The notes under the pieces are model-generated. The model was not told the DNA's origin. It ran no database searches and worked only from the letters and a program-made list of their open reading frames with translations. The translations under genes and the position numbers were made by a program. A stretch of DNA of 64,000 bases from assembly GCF_019711635.1 (NCBI RefSeq), contig NZ_JAIGNT010000001.1, positions 248,001 through 312,000 of the forward strand, in the 5' to 3' direction. Below are positions 8,651-17,722 of the stretch, piece after piece (the first letter of the stretch is position 1; each line of letters begins with the position of its first letter). The DNA is from Qipengyuania huizhouensis (GTDB taxonomy: Bacteria > Pseudomonadota > Alphaproteobacteria > Sphingomonadales > Sphingomonadaceae).

Positions 8651-10110
8651 GCAGCCGAGAGTGCACGCGCATAACGTGCGAGACGGTCGCTTCTGACTTT
8701 CTCTTCCATCTTCGGCACGAAGACTTGGGTCGCCCCCCGCATCGCTTCCGCCGCCTCTTCAAGTGATCTGTAGAAACCCGCGCCCACGCTGGCGCATATC
8801 GCCGCACCGAGCGCTGTCGTTTCTATGAAGTCGGGGCGTTCGACATCGAGTTCAAGCATATCCGCAAGGTCTTGCGCCATCCAGTCGTTTGCACTCATCC
8901 CGCCATCGATGCGCAGGGATTTCCATGGTGCGGAATCGGCCGCAAAGGCAGCGCAGAGGTCGTGCGTCTGGTGGGCCATTGCCTCAAGCGCGGCGCGCGC
9001 GATTTGCGCCCGTCCGCTCGCGAAACTCAGACCGGAAATCACGCCGCGAGCATCGGGCTGCCAATGTGGAGCACCGAGACCCGCAAGCGCAGGCACGATG
9101 ACGACTTCCCCGCTATCGTCGATCGAACGTGCGAGCGCTTCGGTCTCGTCGGCGCTTCCGATCAAACCGAGTTGGTCACGCAGGTACTGGACGAGACTGC
9201 CCGCAACGAAGCACGACCCTTCAATAGCATAGGTCCGTTTGCCATCCGCCTGATGCAACACCGTTCCAAGCATACGATTATCTGAACGGGGGATATCGGT
9301 TCCCTTGTTGGTCAGCACGAAAGCGCCGGTGCCGTAGGTTGCTTTGGTATCCCCAAAAGAAAGGCAGCCCTGCCCGATGGTGGCGGATTGCTGGTCGCCC
9401 ACAAGGCCGCAGATGGGGATTTCGCGCCCCAGGCAGTTCGCGGCGCAGTTCGCCAGCACTCCGTGCGTATCGATGATTTGAGGCAACGTTTCCTTCGGCA
9501 CGCCGAAAAGCTGGCAGAGATCCTCGTCGAATTGTTCGCCATCGAGCGCCAACAACAAGGTTCGGCTAGCATTGCTGGCATCCGACACATGGGCACCGCC
9601 GGAAAGCTTGTAAACGAGCCAGCTCTCGACGGTACCGAAGGCGAGCCGACCTTGGCCCGCTGCCGCGCGTACAGCTTCGTCATTGTCGAGCATCCAGCGC
9701 ATCTTCGTGCCTGAAAAGTAGGGATCGAGCACGAGGCCGGTGCGCCTCTGCACATCCGGTTCCTGCCCCCCCTCCTTCAGTTGCGCGCAGAAACCGGCCG
9801 TTCGCCGGTCTTGCCAAACAATCGCCCTTGCCAGGGGTTCGCCACTGTTACGATCCCAGGCTACGACCGTCTCACGCTGATTGGTGATCCCGATGGCTGC
9901 AATATCGGCAGCAGCCTCACCCACCACCTCACGCATGCAACTCAAGGTCTTTTCCCAGATTTCGGAAGCGTCGTGCTCAACCCAGCCCGGCTTCGGATAA
10001 TGCTGTGTCAGACCGGATTGCGCCACGGACTCCATCCTGCCTCGGCGGTCGAAAATCATTGCGCGTGTCGAAGTCGTCCCTGCGTCGAGGACCAGAATTT
10101 TCTCTCCCAT
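8647..10110 (-). CDS. glpK: Glycerol kinase
   Basis: A 487-residue FGGY-family kinase forming sn-glycerol 3-phosphate from glycerol and ATP. The N-terminus KILVLDAGTTSTRAMIFD is the ATPase phosphate-1 loop; AIGITNQRETVVAWD, IVWQDRRTAGFC and FSGTKMRWMLD are characteristic of glycerol kinase. Towards the C-terminus are GDQQSATIGQGCL, YGTGAFVLTNKG and RIDGGMSANDWMAQDLADML. The ATG at 10110 is preceded by GGGAGGG; the open frame extends 30 bases further. No glpD, glpF or glycerol regulator is visible, so it is isolated from a glp operon. Confidence 0.94.
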   Translation of the reverse strand: MGEKILVLDAGTTSTRAMIFDRRGRMESVAQSGLTQHYPKPGWVEHDASEIWEKTLSCMREVVGEAAADIAAIGITNQRETVVAWDRNSGEPLARAIVWQDRRTAGFCAQLKEGGQEPDVQRRTGLVLDPYFSGTKMRWMLDNDEAVRAAAGQGRLAFGTVESWLVYKLSGGAHVSDASNASRTLLLALDGEQFDEDLCQLFGVPKETLPQIIDTHGVLANCAANCLGREIPICGLVGDQQSATIGQGCLSFGDTKATYGTGAFVLTNKGTDIPRSDNRMLGTVLHQADGKRTYAIEGSCFVAGSLVQYLRDQLGLIGSADETEALARSIDDSGEVVIVPALAGLGAPHWQPDARGVISGLSFASGRAQIARAALEAMAHQTHDLCAAFAADSAPWKSLRIDGGMSANDWMAQDLADMLELDVERPDFIETTALGAAICASVGAGFYRSLEEAAEAMRGATQVFVPKMEEKVRSDRLARYARALSAA

Positions 10111-10158
10111 GCGACCCTCCCTATCGACAAGCGGCTCCATTCGCTACAGGCTTGGGAT

Positions 10159-11034
10159 ATGGCAGGCTCTCCTCCCAAACCCTGGCCCACAGGCAAGGCC
10201 ATGCAGTTGGAACCGCTTGTCCGACGCGTGCTGGCGCCCAACCCTTCGCCCTATACCTACACCGGCACCCAATCCTATATTGTCGGCCTTGGGGACGGCT
10301 GTGCGATCATCGACCCCGGCCCGGACGAGAAGGAACATCTTCTGGCGCTCGACGCCGCTATCGGCGAGGAGCATGTCTGCGCGATCATGTGCACACATAC
10401 CCACCGCGACCACTCGCCTGCTGCGAAGACCCTTGCCCATCGCACCGGCGCTCCCATCGTCGGATGCGCGCCTCTCGTACTTGACGATAGCGGCCCACGT
10501 GCGGACGCAAGCTTCGACCGCACCTACGAACCCGATCGCGTCATGGAGGACGGCGAGGCAATGACCGGCCCGGGCTGGACCCTGCGTGCCATCGCCACAC
10601 CGGGTCATGTTTCCAACCACCTGTGTTTCGCTCTCGAGGAAAGCAGCGCGGTTTTCACGGGCGACCATGTGATGGGCTGGTCGACCAGCGTCGTCGTCCC
10701 GCCAGACGGCGATATGGCAGATTATATGAGCAGCCTCGAAAAGCTTTACGCGCGCGAAGATGACCGGATTTATTATCCCGCGCATGGTGAGGCAATCGAG
10801 AAGCCGCGCCAACTCGTTCGGGGCATGATCGGCCACCGGCGCCAGCGTGAGAACCAGATCCTGCGTCATTTGCGCGAGGGGCCGCTCGAAGCGGCCGACT
10901 TCGTTCCCAGGATGTACAAGGGGCTCGATGAACGCCTGCATGGTGCAGCAAAGATGTCGGTAACTGCTCACCTCATTGATCTGGAGCGCCGTGGTTTGGT
11001 CATCAGGTCAGGCTCCGAATGGCAGACGATTTGA
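10159..11034 (+). CDS. Metallo-beta-lactamase-fold hydrolase (LACTB2-like)
   Basis: A 291-residue MBL-fold protein. The zinc motif HTHRDHSPAAK (HxHxDH), the downstream TPGHVSNHLCF histidine, the metal-bridging FTGDHVMGW aspartate, and the final PAHGE histidine are all present. The C-terminal winged-helix region (RQRENQILRHLREGP to the end) resembles LACTB2/RNase Z-related hydrolases. The substrate cannot be told from sequence. The ATG at 10159 is used; a second in-frame ATG at 10201 is nearer the conserved VRRVLAPNPS segment. It lies divergent to glpK. Confidence 0.87.
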   Translation: MAGSPPKPWPTGKAMQLEPLVRRVLAPNPSPYTYTGTQSYIVGLGDGCAIIDPGPDEKEHLLALDAAIGEEHVCAIMCTHTHRDHSPAAKTLAHRTGAPIVGCAPLVLDDSGPRADASFDRTYEPDRVMEDGEAMTGPGWTLRAIATPGHVSNHLCFALEESSAVFTGDHVMGWSTSVVVPPDGDMADYMSSLEKLYAREDDRIYYPAHGEAIEKPRQLVRGMIGHRRQRENQILRHLREGPLEAADFVPRMYKGLDERLHGAAKMSVTAHLIDLERRGLVIRSGSEWQTI

Positions 11035-11141
11035 TCGTGCGTGACGCGGCGCGGTCTTGCGCTTGACCAACAGCCCACAACGCGGATATTCGATGATTGC
11101 ATAAGGACAGGTGGTCGCTCGTTTTTGGGGAGGTTACGGGT

Positions 11142-11918
11142 ATGGCCACTGCCGCTGCGCCGCAGATTCCTGCAATTCGTGGGAACACGCGCTTCTTCAC
11201 CATCATGGCCTTTGTCATGGGATTCGTCATCGTGGCGGGCTTCACGCTCAATCTGGCAATGGGGCGATCCAGCTTCGATGCACCACTGGCCTATCACGTC
11301 CATGCGCTGATCTTCATGGGCTGGATCGTTCTCTATCTTGCCCAGCATGTCACCGCTTCTGCGCAAAACTGGCAGCTGCATTCCTCGCTCGGCAAGCTGG
11401 CCTATTTCTGGGTTCCGGCCGTGGTCCTTGCAGGATGTATGATCATGATCGTGGTGGCCCGCCGTACGGGCGGACCGTTCTTCTTCGATGTGAACGAGTT
11501 TCTCGTCAGTAATCTCGCTTTGTTACTGGCCTTCGGCGGATTGACCTGGTGGGCCCTGCGCCGACAACGCTACAATGGCTGGCATCGTCGGCTGATGCTG
11601 GTTTCCATGAGTATCCTGACGGGACCCGGAATAGGACGACTTTTGCCTCTTCCGCTGCTGATCCCCAACGCGTGGACTATTACCTTTTGCGTCACGCTGA
11701 TCTTCCCGATCATTGGCATGATCGCGGACAAGCGTACCCTGGGCCAGATACATCCGGCCTATTGGTGGGGCACCGGGATAGTAGTGGGGACATTCGTCGG
11801 ATCGATGCTGCTGGCCTATTCACCGCTTGGCTATGCCTTTACCGAATGGGTCATTCTCGGCAGCGCGGGTGCCGAACGACCGATGCAAGCATTCCTGCCT
11901 CCCGGCTTTTCGATGTAA
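11142..11918 (+). CDS. Multi-pass membrane protein of unknown function
   Basis: A 258-residue integral membrane protein with about seven hydrophobic segments. Histidines recur at membrane edges: YHVHALIFMGWIVLYLAQH, LHSSLGKLAYFW, and NGWHRRLMLVSM. This spacing resembles DUF2306-like and cytochrome b-like membrane proteins that may bind heme, but I do not recognise a family with confidence. The ATG at 11142 has GGAGG about nine bases upstream. It stands alone between the MBL-fold gene and nadA, both on the same strand. Confidence 0.75.
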   Translation: MATAAAPQIPAIRGNTRFFTIMAFVMGFVIVAGFTLNLAMGRSSFDAPLAYHVHALIFMGWIVLYLAQHVTASAQNWQLHSSLGKLAYFWVPAVVLAGCMIMIVVARRTGGPFFFDVNEFLVSNLALLLAFGGLTWWALRRQRYNGWHRRLMLVSMSILTGPGIGRLLPLPLLIPNAWTITFCVTLIFPIIGMIADKRTLGQIHPAYWWGTGIVVGTFVGSMLLAYSPLGYAFTEWVILGSAGAERPMQAFLPPGFSM

Positions 11919-11996
11919 TCGCGAGCGAAGGAACCCCCTCGCCTCGCTGCTCGTTCTGTTTATAAGCGCCGCAAAGCCATCAGACGGGACGAAACT

Positions 11997-12983
11997 ATGA
12001 CCGCCGAAACCAGCCTGCCGACAGGCACCGACCTGCTCGCGGAGATCGATCGCCTTCGCAAGGAGAAGAACGCGATCATCCTCGCGCATTATTACCAGAC
12101 CGCGCAGATCCAGGACCTTGCCGATTTCGTCGGTGACAGTTTGGAGCTCAGCCGCAAGGCAGCGGAAACCGATGCCGATGTCATCGCCTTCTGCGGCGTC
12201 AAGTTCATGGCCGACACGGCAAAAATCCTGAGCCCCGAAAAAATAGTCGTTCTGCCGGACATGGACGCAGGTTGCAGCCTGGAAGACAGCTGTCCGCCGG
12301 AAAAATTCAAAGCCTTTCGTGAAAAGCACCCCGATCATATCGCGCTGACCTACATCAATTGCTCGACCGAAGTGAAAGCGCTCAGCGACATCATCGTCAC
12401 ATCGTCCAGTGCGGAGACGATCATCAGCCAGATCCCGGAGGATCAGAAAATCATCTTCGGGCCGGACCGGCATCTTGGCGGTTACATGAGCCGCAAGTTC
12501 AATCGCGAAATGCTCCTCTGGCCGGGCGTGTGCATCGTGCACGAGGCCTTCAGCGAAACCGAACTGCTCAAACTGAAGCAGCAGCACCCCGGCGCCCCTG
12601 TCGCCGCGCATCCTGAGTGCCCACCTACCATCGTCGAACATGCCGATTACGTCGGTTCGACCAGCGGCATCCTGCAGTTTGCGGAAACTTTTGAAGGCGA
12701 CACGCTGATCGTGGCGACGGAGCCGCACATCATCCATCAGATGGAAAAGGCGCTGCCAGAAAAGAACTTCATCGGTGCGCCAGGCGCGGATGGGAATTGC
12801 AGCTGCAATATCTGCCCCTACATGGCTTTGAACACGCTGGAGAAGCTGTACAAATGCCTCGACACGCTTGAACCACGGATCGAGATTGAAGAAGGATTGC
12901 GCCTGAAGGCCAAACAGAGCCTCGACCGAATGCTCGAAATGGCTAGCGGAACCATCGGCAAGGGCGATCTGGGTAGGGTCTAG
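11997..12983 (+). CDS. nadA: Quinolinate synthase A
   Basis: A 328-residue [4Fe-4S] enzyme that condenses iminoaspartate with dihydroxyacetone phosphate to quinolinate in NAD synthesis. AIILAHYYQTAQIQDLADF near the N-terminus is the substrate-binding signature. The three cluster cysteines are in the INCSTEVKA, HPECPP and NCSCNICPYMALN segments. Additional family blocks are GDSLELSRKAAE, FCGVKFMADTAKIL and GPDRHLGGY. A TATAAG box-like sequence lies about 35 bases before the start. No nadB or nadC is seen in the window. Confidence 0.95.
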   Translation: MTAETSLPTGTDLLAEIDRLRKEKNAIILAHYYQTAQIQDLADFVGDSLELSRKAAETDADVIAFCGVKFMADTAKILSPEKIVVLPDMDAGCSLEDSCPPEKFKAFREKHPDHIALTYINCSTEVKALSDIIVTSSSAETIISQIPEDQKIIFGPDRHLGGYMSRKFNREMLLWPGVCIVHEAFSETELLKLKQQHPGAPVAAHPECPPTIVEHADYVGSTSGILQFAETFEGDTLIVATEPHIIHQMEKALPEKNFIGAPGADGNCSCNICPYMALNTLEKLYKCLDTLEPRIEIEEGLRLKAKQSLDRMLEMASGTIGKGDLGRV

Positions 12984-13009
12984 GCACTATTCCCCGTCTT
13001 CCACGTTAG

Positions 13010-13237
13010 GCCCTTATCCGCAACGACAGGGGCATTCGCGACTGGACGATCCATAGGCTGGTCGCCGTCCCGCTAGTGCGCACCTTCGTACTTCAGACCG
13101 GAATCCTGAGCCACTGGGGAGAGGAATTGCGGGATCACGCGATTGCCAATACCGAGCAGGAATGCGATCGCAAGAATATCGCAGGCGCGTGTACCCGTTT
13201 CGACCAACCCGCCCCCAGAACGCAGAGTATCGCATGA
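13010..13237 (+). other. Possible small or decayed coding stretch ahead of the DUF2254 gene
   Basis: After a stop at 13007-13009, this frame stays open for about 75 codons with high GC at third positions, and its TGA (13235-13237) overlaps the ATG of the DUF2254 gene in an ATGA. It has no ATG; a GTG at 13076 would give 53 residues, without an evident Shine-Dalgarno. The peptide (for example TGILSHWGEELRDHAI) does not match a family I know. It may be a remnant or a small gene with an unusual start, or may be noncoding. Confidence 0.25.
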
Positions 13238-14556
13238 CCGCTCGATTGATGAAGCTATGGCACGACATTAATGCGAGCTACTGGTTCCTGCCAGCACTCC
13301 TGTCGATAGCGGCACTGCTGCTGGCAACGCTTACGCTCTGGCTCGATCGCAGCGGCTGGGCATCTTTCCTCAATGATGTCACCTGGCTCCAGCCAGCGCG
13401 GCCCGATGGTGCGATCAACATGCTTACCGTCATTGCCGGCACGATGATCGGCGTGGCCTCTACCGTGTTTTCCATCACTATTGCTGCGGTCGCTTATGCC
13501 AGCGGCAATTACGGCCCCCGCCTTCTTACCAATTTCATGGAAGACCGGGGGAACCAGTTCAGCCTCGCGACTTTTATCGGCACTTTCGTTTACGCGATCA
13601 CCGTCCTGAGGGCCGTGCGGGCAGAGGACGAGGTGCCCGCGACCATCGATAATGCAGCCGAGGCTATCATGCCGGGCTTTGTGCCCCAACTATCGCTACT
13701 TGTGGCCTTCGTCCTGATGATGCTGTCAGTTGCGGTTCTGGTCTACTTTCTCAATCACATACCTGCTTCAATCCGGATCAACACCGTTCTGAAAGGTATT
13801 GGCTCACGGCTGCTCGACGACATCAGGGACCGGTTTCCGGATAAGAACAGGGGAGAAAGGGCGCATTCTGTACTGGAGGGCACCCCTGTCAGGGCCACTG
13901 ACACCGGCTATGTACAAGCCATTGATTTCTCGAATCTTGAGAAGCTCGCCCAGCGCGAGAACGGCAAGCTCAAACTGGCTGTCAGAACCGGTGACTTCGT
14001 TCATCCCGATGTGCCGCTCGCATACTGGGCAGACATGGATGTGGCAGCAAACTGTCCCGACGAAGACGTTCGCGACGCCTTCACACTCGGGAGTATGCGT
14101 ACACCTGTTCAGGACATGCAATTCCTCATCGACGAGCTGGTGGAAATCGGTCTGCGAGCACTATCGCCCGGGATCAATGATCCGTTCACTGCTGTAACTG
14201 CGGTCCATTGGCTGGGCGCTGCTACGGCAGAATTGGCCCGACGCAACCTCACACGCAGCTTCGCCAAGAACGGTAGCGAGCCCCATTTAGTACTGCTTGA
14301 AGACGATTTCTCCCATTTCGTAGAGCGCGGATTCGGCGCAATGCGTAGCGGGGTTGCAACCAATCGTATCGCTACGCTGGTCACTTTCGATGCACTTGTA
14401 GACGCCGCTTCCACGCTCGACGACGAGGCCAGGCGCGCTATCCTGAAAGTCGAGGGCAAACTCCTCGCGCAGCAGGCTCACGAACATCTCGTCGGACCTG
14501 AGCTCGATGCTGTGGCGGCCCGTTACCAGACCTTTCTCAATCGGATCGAACGCTAG
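13234..14556 (+). CDS. DUF2254 family predicted membrane protein
   Basis: A 440-residue protein. Four hydrophobic segments fill roughly the first 190 residues (YWFLPALLSIAALLLATLTL; INMLTVIAGTMIGVASTVFS; FSLATFIGTFVYAITVLR; LSLLVAFVLMMLSVAVLVYF), followed by a soluble domain with the characteristic LRALSPGINDPFTAVTA stretch of DUF2254. Function is not known. The start at 13234 lies in an ATGA with an upstream open frame; an ATG at 13249 is the alternative. The last 20 bases overlap the convergent EamA transporter gene. Confidence 0.85.
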   Translation: MTARLMKLWHDINASYWFLPALLSIAALLLATLTLWLDRSGWASFLNDVTWLQPARPDGAINMLTVIAGTMIGVASTVFSITIAAVAYASGNYGPRLLTNFMEDRGNQFSLATFIGTFVYAITVLRAVRAEDEVPATIDNAAEAIMPGFVPQLSLLVAFVLMMLSVAVLVYFLNHIPASIRINTVLKGIGSRLLDDIRDRFPDKNRGERAHSVLEGTPVRATDTGYVQAIDFSNLEKLAQRENGKLKLAVRTGDFVHPDVPLAYWADMDVAANCPDEDVRDAFTLGSMRTPVQDMQFLIDELVEIGLRALSPGINDPFTAVTAVHWLGAATAELARRNLTRSFAKNGSEPHLVLLEDDFSHFVERGFGAMRSGVATNRIATLVTFDALVDAASTLDDEARRAILKVEGKLLAQQAHEHLVGPELDAVAARYQTFLNRIER

Positions 14557-15457
14557 CCAGCCGCGGTGGCGGCGCGCTCTTGGCCAGCATCAATGCCGCT
14601 GCGACCAGTGCCATTCCCACGATATCCAGAGGGACCAGCACCTCCTCGAAAACCAGCCACCCGACAGTCGCCGCAAGGGCTGGCTGCGTAAGCAGCGCCA
14701 TGCCGATAATCAGCGGTGGGAAGTTGCGGAGTGAATAGACCAGCAGCCCCTGGCCGATGATCTGGCTGGACAGGGCGAGGAGCAGCACGGGCGTCCAGCC
14801 CTTTGTGCCCGGCCAGATCGGCTCACCAGCGAAGACCGCCATTCCGAGCAATAGGGGAGACGCGGCAATGCAGACGAGCAACAGGACGCTCCACTGTCCC
14901 AGTACCGCCCGCGCGCGCTGTGCGGGAAGCAGGTAGAAGGCGTAGCACACACCGGCAAACAGACACAGCAGATCGCCGACGAATGAAGTGGTGGAAATTT
15001 CAAGACTGCGACCAAGCAGTATCGCCGCGCCGACCAGGGCAGCGACCACGCCAGCCGCCTCGCGCCAGGACGGAGCCCGGCGCAGCGCGATAAGACCCCA
15101 GATCATCAGGATGACGCTGCCAGAATTGCCGAACAATACCGAATTCCCCAGCCGTGTCTGCTCGATGCCGATATGCCAGCTCGCAAGGTCCAGCGCGAAG
15201 AACACGCCTGCCATGACCACCAACAGCGCCAGCCGGACGTCCATCGGACCGGGCGCCCGTCCCCGCCACGCCAGCAGGGCAATGATCGGAATAGGCAAGA
15301 GCAGGCGCCAGAATGCCGCCGAGATCGGACCGGTGTCGGCAAGCCTAACCAGCCAGGGTCCCAACGCCAGGGCAGCGTTGCCAGCTATCAGCGCGGCGAA
15401 GTGCCACGCGCTGGCCTGAAAGCCATTCTTGTCCGGCTCTGCGCTTGTCTCGCCCAT
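14537..15457 (-). CDS. EamA/DMT-family transporter
   Basis: A 306-residue inner-membrane protein with ten predicted helices in two EamA repeats. The first begins around HFAALIAGNAALALGPWLVR, the second around FVGDLLCLFAGVCYAFYLLP. SAAFWRLLLPIPIIALLAW and GQGLLVYSLRNFPPLIIGMA are typical of drug/metabolite transporters. The substrate cannot be predicted. It converges with the DUF2254 gene, overlapping its end, and diverges from the flavin oxidoreductase gene at 15513. Confidence 0.85.
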   Translation of the reverse strand: MGETSAEPDKNGFQASAWHFAALIAGNAALALGPWLVRLADTGPISAAFWRLLLPIPIIALLAWRGRAPGPMDVRLALLVVMAGVFFALDLASWHIGIEQTRLGNSVLFGNSGSVILMIWGLIALRRAPSWREAAGVVAALVGAAILLGRSLEISTTSFVGDLLCLFAGVCYAFYLLPAQRARAVLGQWSVLLLVCIAASPLLLGMAVFAGEPIWPGTKGWTPVLLLALSSQIIGQGLLVYSLRNFPPLIIGMALLTQPALAATVGWLVFEEVLVPLDIVGMALVAAALMLAKSAPPPRLASVRSD

Positions 15458-15512
15458 ACCCGCCCCCTAGCTCTTGCGTCACACAAGGCCAGCCAAAAAG
15501 GACTACGCCTCC

Positions 15513-16625
15513 ATGCACGAAAAACTGTTCGAACCGCTTACCCTCGGCGCCACCGAGGCGAAGAACCGGATATTCATGGCCCCGCTCACCCGTGGCCGTT
15601 CGACTCAGCCGGGATCGATCCCCAACGAGATGATGGCAACATATTACCGCCAACGCGCCGGCGCAGGCCTGATCATTACCGAAGCCACGGGTATCAGTGT
15701 CGAAGGCCTGGGGTGGCCGGCAGCGCCCGGCATCTGGAGCGAGGCACAGACCGAAGGCTGGAAACAAGTAACCGAAGCAGTACACGAAGAAGGCGGCAAG
15801 ATCGTTCTCCAGATGTGGCACATGGGACGCCTTGTCCATCCGGACTTCCTTGGAGGAAATCCGCCCGTATCGGCCAGCGCGACCAGGGCCCCCGGACACG
15901 CCCACACCTTCGAAGGACGCAAGGATTACGAAGCGGCGCGCGAGCTTTCGAAGGACGAAATCACCCGCGTGGTGGAGGATTATCGCCATGCTGCCGAGAA
16001 CGCGAAAAAGGCAGGCTTCGACGGCGTCCAGCTCCACGGAGCGAATGGCTATCTCGTCGACCAGTTCCTGCGCGACAGCACGAACCTGCGCGAAGACGAA
16101 TATGGTGGCAGCCCCGAAAACCGGACACGTTTCCTGCGCGAAGTTCTGACTGCGCTGGCAGATGTCTGGGGCGCACAGCGCGTGGGCGTTCGCCTATCGC
16201 CCAATGGTGAAACGCAGGGATGCGACGACAGCGATCCTGCAGCCACTTTCGGCGCAGCCGCCAAGGTAATTGAGGAACTCGGCCTCGATCACCTCGAACT
16301 GCGCGAGCCGGGGCCCGAAGGGACCTTCGGATCGACCGATGTGCCCAAGCAGAGCCCGCTGATTCGCTCGATCTACTCGGGCAAGCTCATCCTCAACAGC
16401 GATTACACGCCCGAGCAGGCCGTGGCCGACATCGAGGCGGGACGTTGCGATGCGGTAAGCTGGGGCCGGGATTTCATATCGAACCCCGATCTTCCCGAAC
16501 GCTTCCGCAATGGTGCCAAATTGCAGCCCAATGTGAACGTGCCGCAAAGCTGGTACCTGCCTGGACCCGAAGGTTACATCGATTATCCGACACTGGCCGA
16601 GACCGGTGAAACCGTCACGGTGTGA
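15513..16625 (+). CDS. NADH:flavin oxidoreductase of the old yellow enzyme family
   Basis: A 370-residue FMN-binding TIM-barrel ene-reductase. Motifs include FEPLTLGATEAKNRIFMAPLT, QMWHMGRLVHPDF with the flavin-region Trp/His, GFDGVQLHGANGYLVDQFL (the HxxN substrate-binding pair), and the C-terminal GRCDAVSWGRDFISNPDLP. Relatives reduce activated C=C bonds or nitro groups (NemA, xenobiotic reductases). The ATG at 15513 is chosen since MHEKLFEPL aligns with the family start, with AAGGA upstream. A strong inverted repeat follows the stop. Confidence 0.92.
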   Translation: MHEKLFEPLTLGATEAKNRIFMAPLTRGRSTQPGSIPNEMMATYYRQRAGAGLIITEATGISVEGLGWPAAPGIWSEAQTEGWKQVTEAVHEEGGKIVLQMWHMGRLVHPDFLGGNPPVSASATRAPGHAHTFEGRKDYEAARELSKDEITRVVEDYRHAAENAKKAGFDGVQLHGANGYLVDQFLRDSTNLREDEYGGSPENRTRFLREVLTALADVWGAQRVGVRLSPNGETQGCDDSDPAATFGAAAKVIEELGLDHLELREPGPEGTFGSTDVPKQSPLIRSIYSGKLILNSDYTPEQAVADIEAGRCDAVSWGRDFISNPDLPERFRNGAKLQPNVNVPQSWYLPGPEGYIDYPTLAETGETVTV

Positions 16626-16637
16626 TCCGGATCAGAT

Positions 16638-16679
16638 ATCCGACCCGGCCCCGACTCTCAGGAGTTAGCCGGGTCGGAT
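16638..16679. terminator. Bidirectional hairpin between convergent genes
   Basis: ATCCGACCCGGC (16638-16649) pairs with GCCGGGTCGGAT (16668-16679), a perfect 12-bp stem with an 18-base loop. It lies just after the flavin oxidoreductase gene and contains the stop codon of the convergent lipoprotein gene in its loop. T residues are few, so it may be a weak or bidirectional terminator. Confidence 0.6.
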
Positions 16680-16993
16680 TGTTCCTCTGCTTCTGAGTCC
16701 GGCGCTTCCGGCTCTACCTCGGGTGCAGGTTCATCCGTGGGAGGAGGCTCGGCAGCAGCCGATTCCTCAGTGGCTGCGGCAGCGGAAGTGTCATCGTCAC
16801 CTTCCTGATTCTCGACCAATGGGGGCGATTGCGAACGCACGGTGTCGAGCGGCAACATGTCGTCGCTTATCGTCCCGCCAAGTACTTCACCGCGTGCATC
16901 GCGGGCGGCATCGTTCTGCTCGCCGGGAGCGGGATCGTCTCCACAGGCTGACAGAACCATGCACATGACGGCAAGGATAGACAATCGGATCAT
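16658..16993 (-). CDS. Small lipoprotein, acidic and proline-rich
   Basis: A 111-residue protein with a lipoprotein signal: [20 protein letters not shown], lipobox LSAC, so Cys17 would be lipidated. The mature part is a low-complexity Ala/Pro/Glu/Asp-rich tail ([20 protein letters not shown]) without recognisable domain. It starts in an ATGA overlap with the lipB stop, so it is cotranscribed with lipB. Its last codons sit in the loop of an inverted repeat. Confidence 0.8.
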   Translation of the reverse strand: MIRLSILAVMCMVLSACGDDPAPGEQNDAARDARGEVLGGTISDDMLPLDTVRSQSPPLVENQEGDDDTSAAAATEESAAAEPPPTDEPAPEVEPEAPDSEAEEQSDPANS

Positions 16994-17661
16994 GGCAGCG
17001 AGCAGGCCTTTCCTTCGAGCGCGGCGAGGAAATCGCCTGCGCGGTTCTTCAATGCCTTATCGAAAGCCGATGGCACAAGATCGAGACCGAGCTTCTCGAG
17101 GCTAGTGACGCCGAATTCTTCGATCCCACAGGGGACGATGCCGGCGAAATGCGAGAGATCCGGCGCGATATTTACCGAGAAACCGTGCATGGTGATCCAG
17201 CGCCGCACGCGCACGCCGATCGCACCGATCTTGGCCTCGCGCCCGTCGATATCACGGGTCCATATACCGATCCGGCCTTCACTGCGCCAGCATTCCACCC
17301 CCAGGTCACCCAGGGTAGCAATGACCCAGCCTTCGAGCGAATGCACAAAGCAACGCACGTCGCGTCCGCGCGCCTTCAGGTCCAACATCAGGTAACCGAT
17401 CCTTTGGCCCGGACCGTGATAGGTATACCGGCCACCCCGCCCTGCATCGACGACCTCGAAGCGCGGATCGAGCAATTCCGCGCCGTCGGCGCTGGTACCG
17501 GCAGTATAGACCGGGGGGTGCTCGAGCAGCCAGATCTGTTCTTTGGCCTCACCATCGCTGATCGCCGCATTGCGCTCTTCCATCGTCGCAAGCGCTTCGC
17601 GATAGGGGATTTGCCCTTCTTCGGCACGCCATTCGATATTTTCGGGGAACGGGACGGACAT
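16990..17661 (-). CDS. lipB: Lipoyl(octanoyl) transferase
   Basis: A 223-residue cytoplasmic acyltransferase that moves octanoate from acyl carrier protein to lipoyl domains of E2 and GcvH. It shows [36 protein letters not shown], the catalytic Lys in [15 protein letters not shown], the [11 protein letters not shown] segment, and the catalytic Cys in [15 protein letters not shown]. The start at 17661 ([11 protein letters not shown]) fits the family; the open frame runs further upstream. The gene overlaps the small lipoprotein gene by four bases. Confidence 0.93.
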   Translation of the reverse strand: MSVPFPENIEWRAEEGQIPYREALATMEERNAAISDGEAKEQIWLLEHPPVYTAGTSADGAELLDPRFEVVDAGRGGRYTYHGPGQRIGYLMLDLKARGRDVRCFVHSLEGWVIATLGDLGVECWRSEGRIGIWTRDIDGREAKIGAIGVRVRRWITMHGFSVNIAPDLSHFAGIVPCGIEEFGVTSLEKLGLDLVPSAFDKALKNRAGDFLAALEGKACSLP

Positions 17662-17722
17662 CGGCGATTGCGTGGCGATTGTGTTCACGCTTATCAAGAG
17701 CCAATATCCGAGGGGAGCCACG

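Noticed and set aside
16658..16679. Frameshift in the small lipoprotein because its end lies in a hairpin
   Set aside because: The frame is continuous and the stop is a normal TGA; overlap of a 3' end with a terminator is not unusual.
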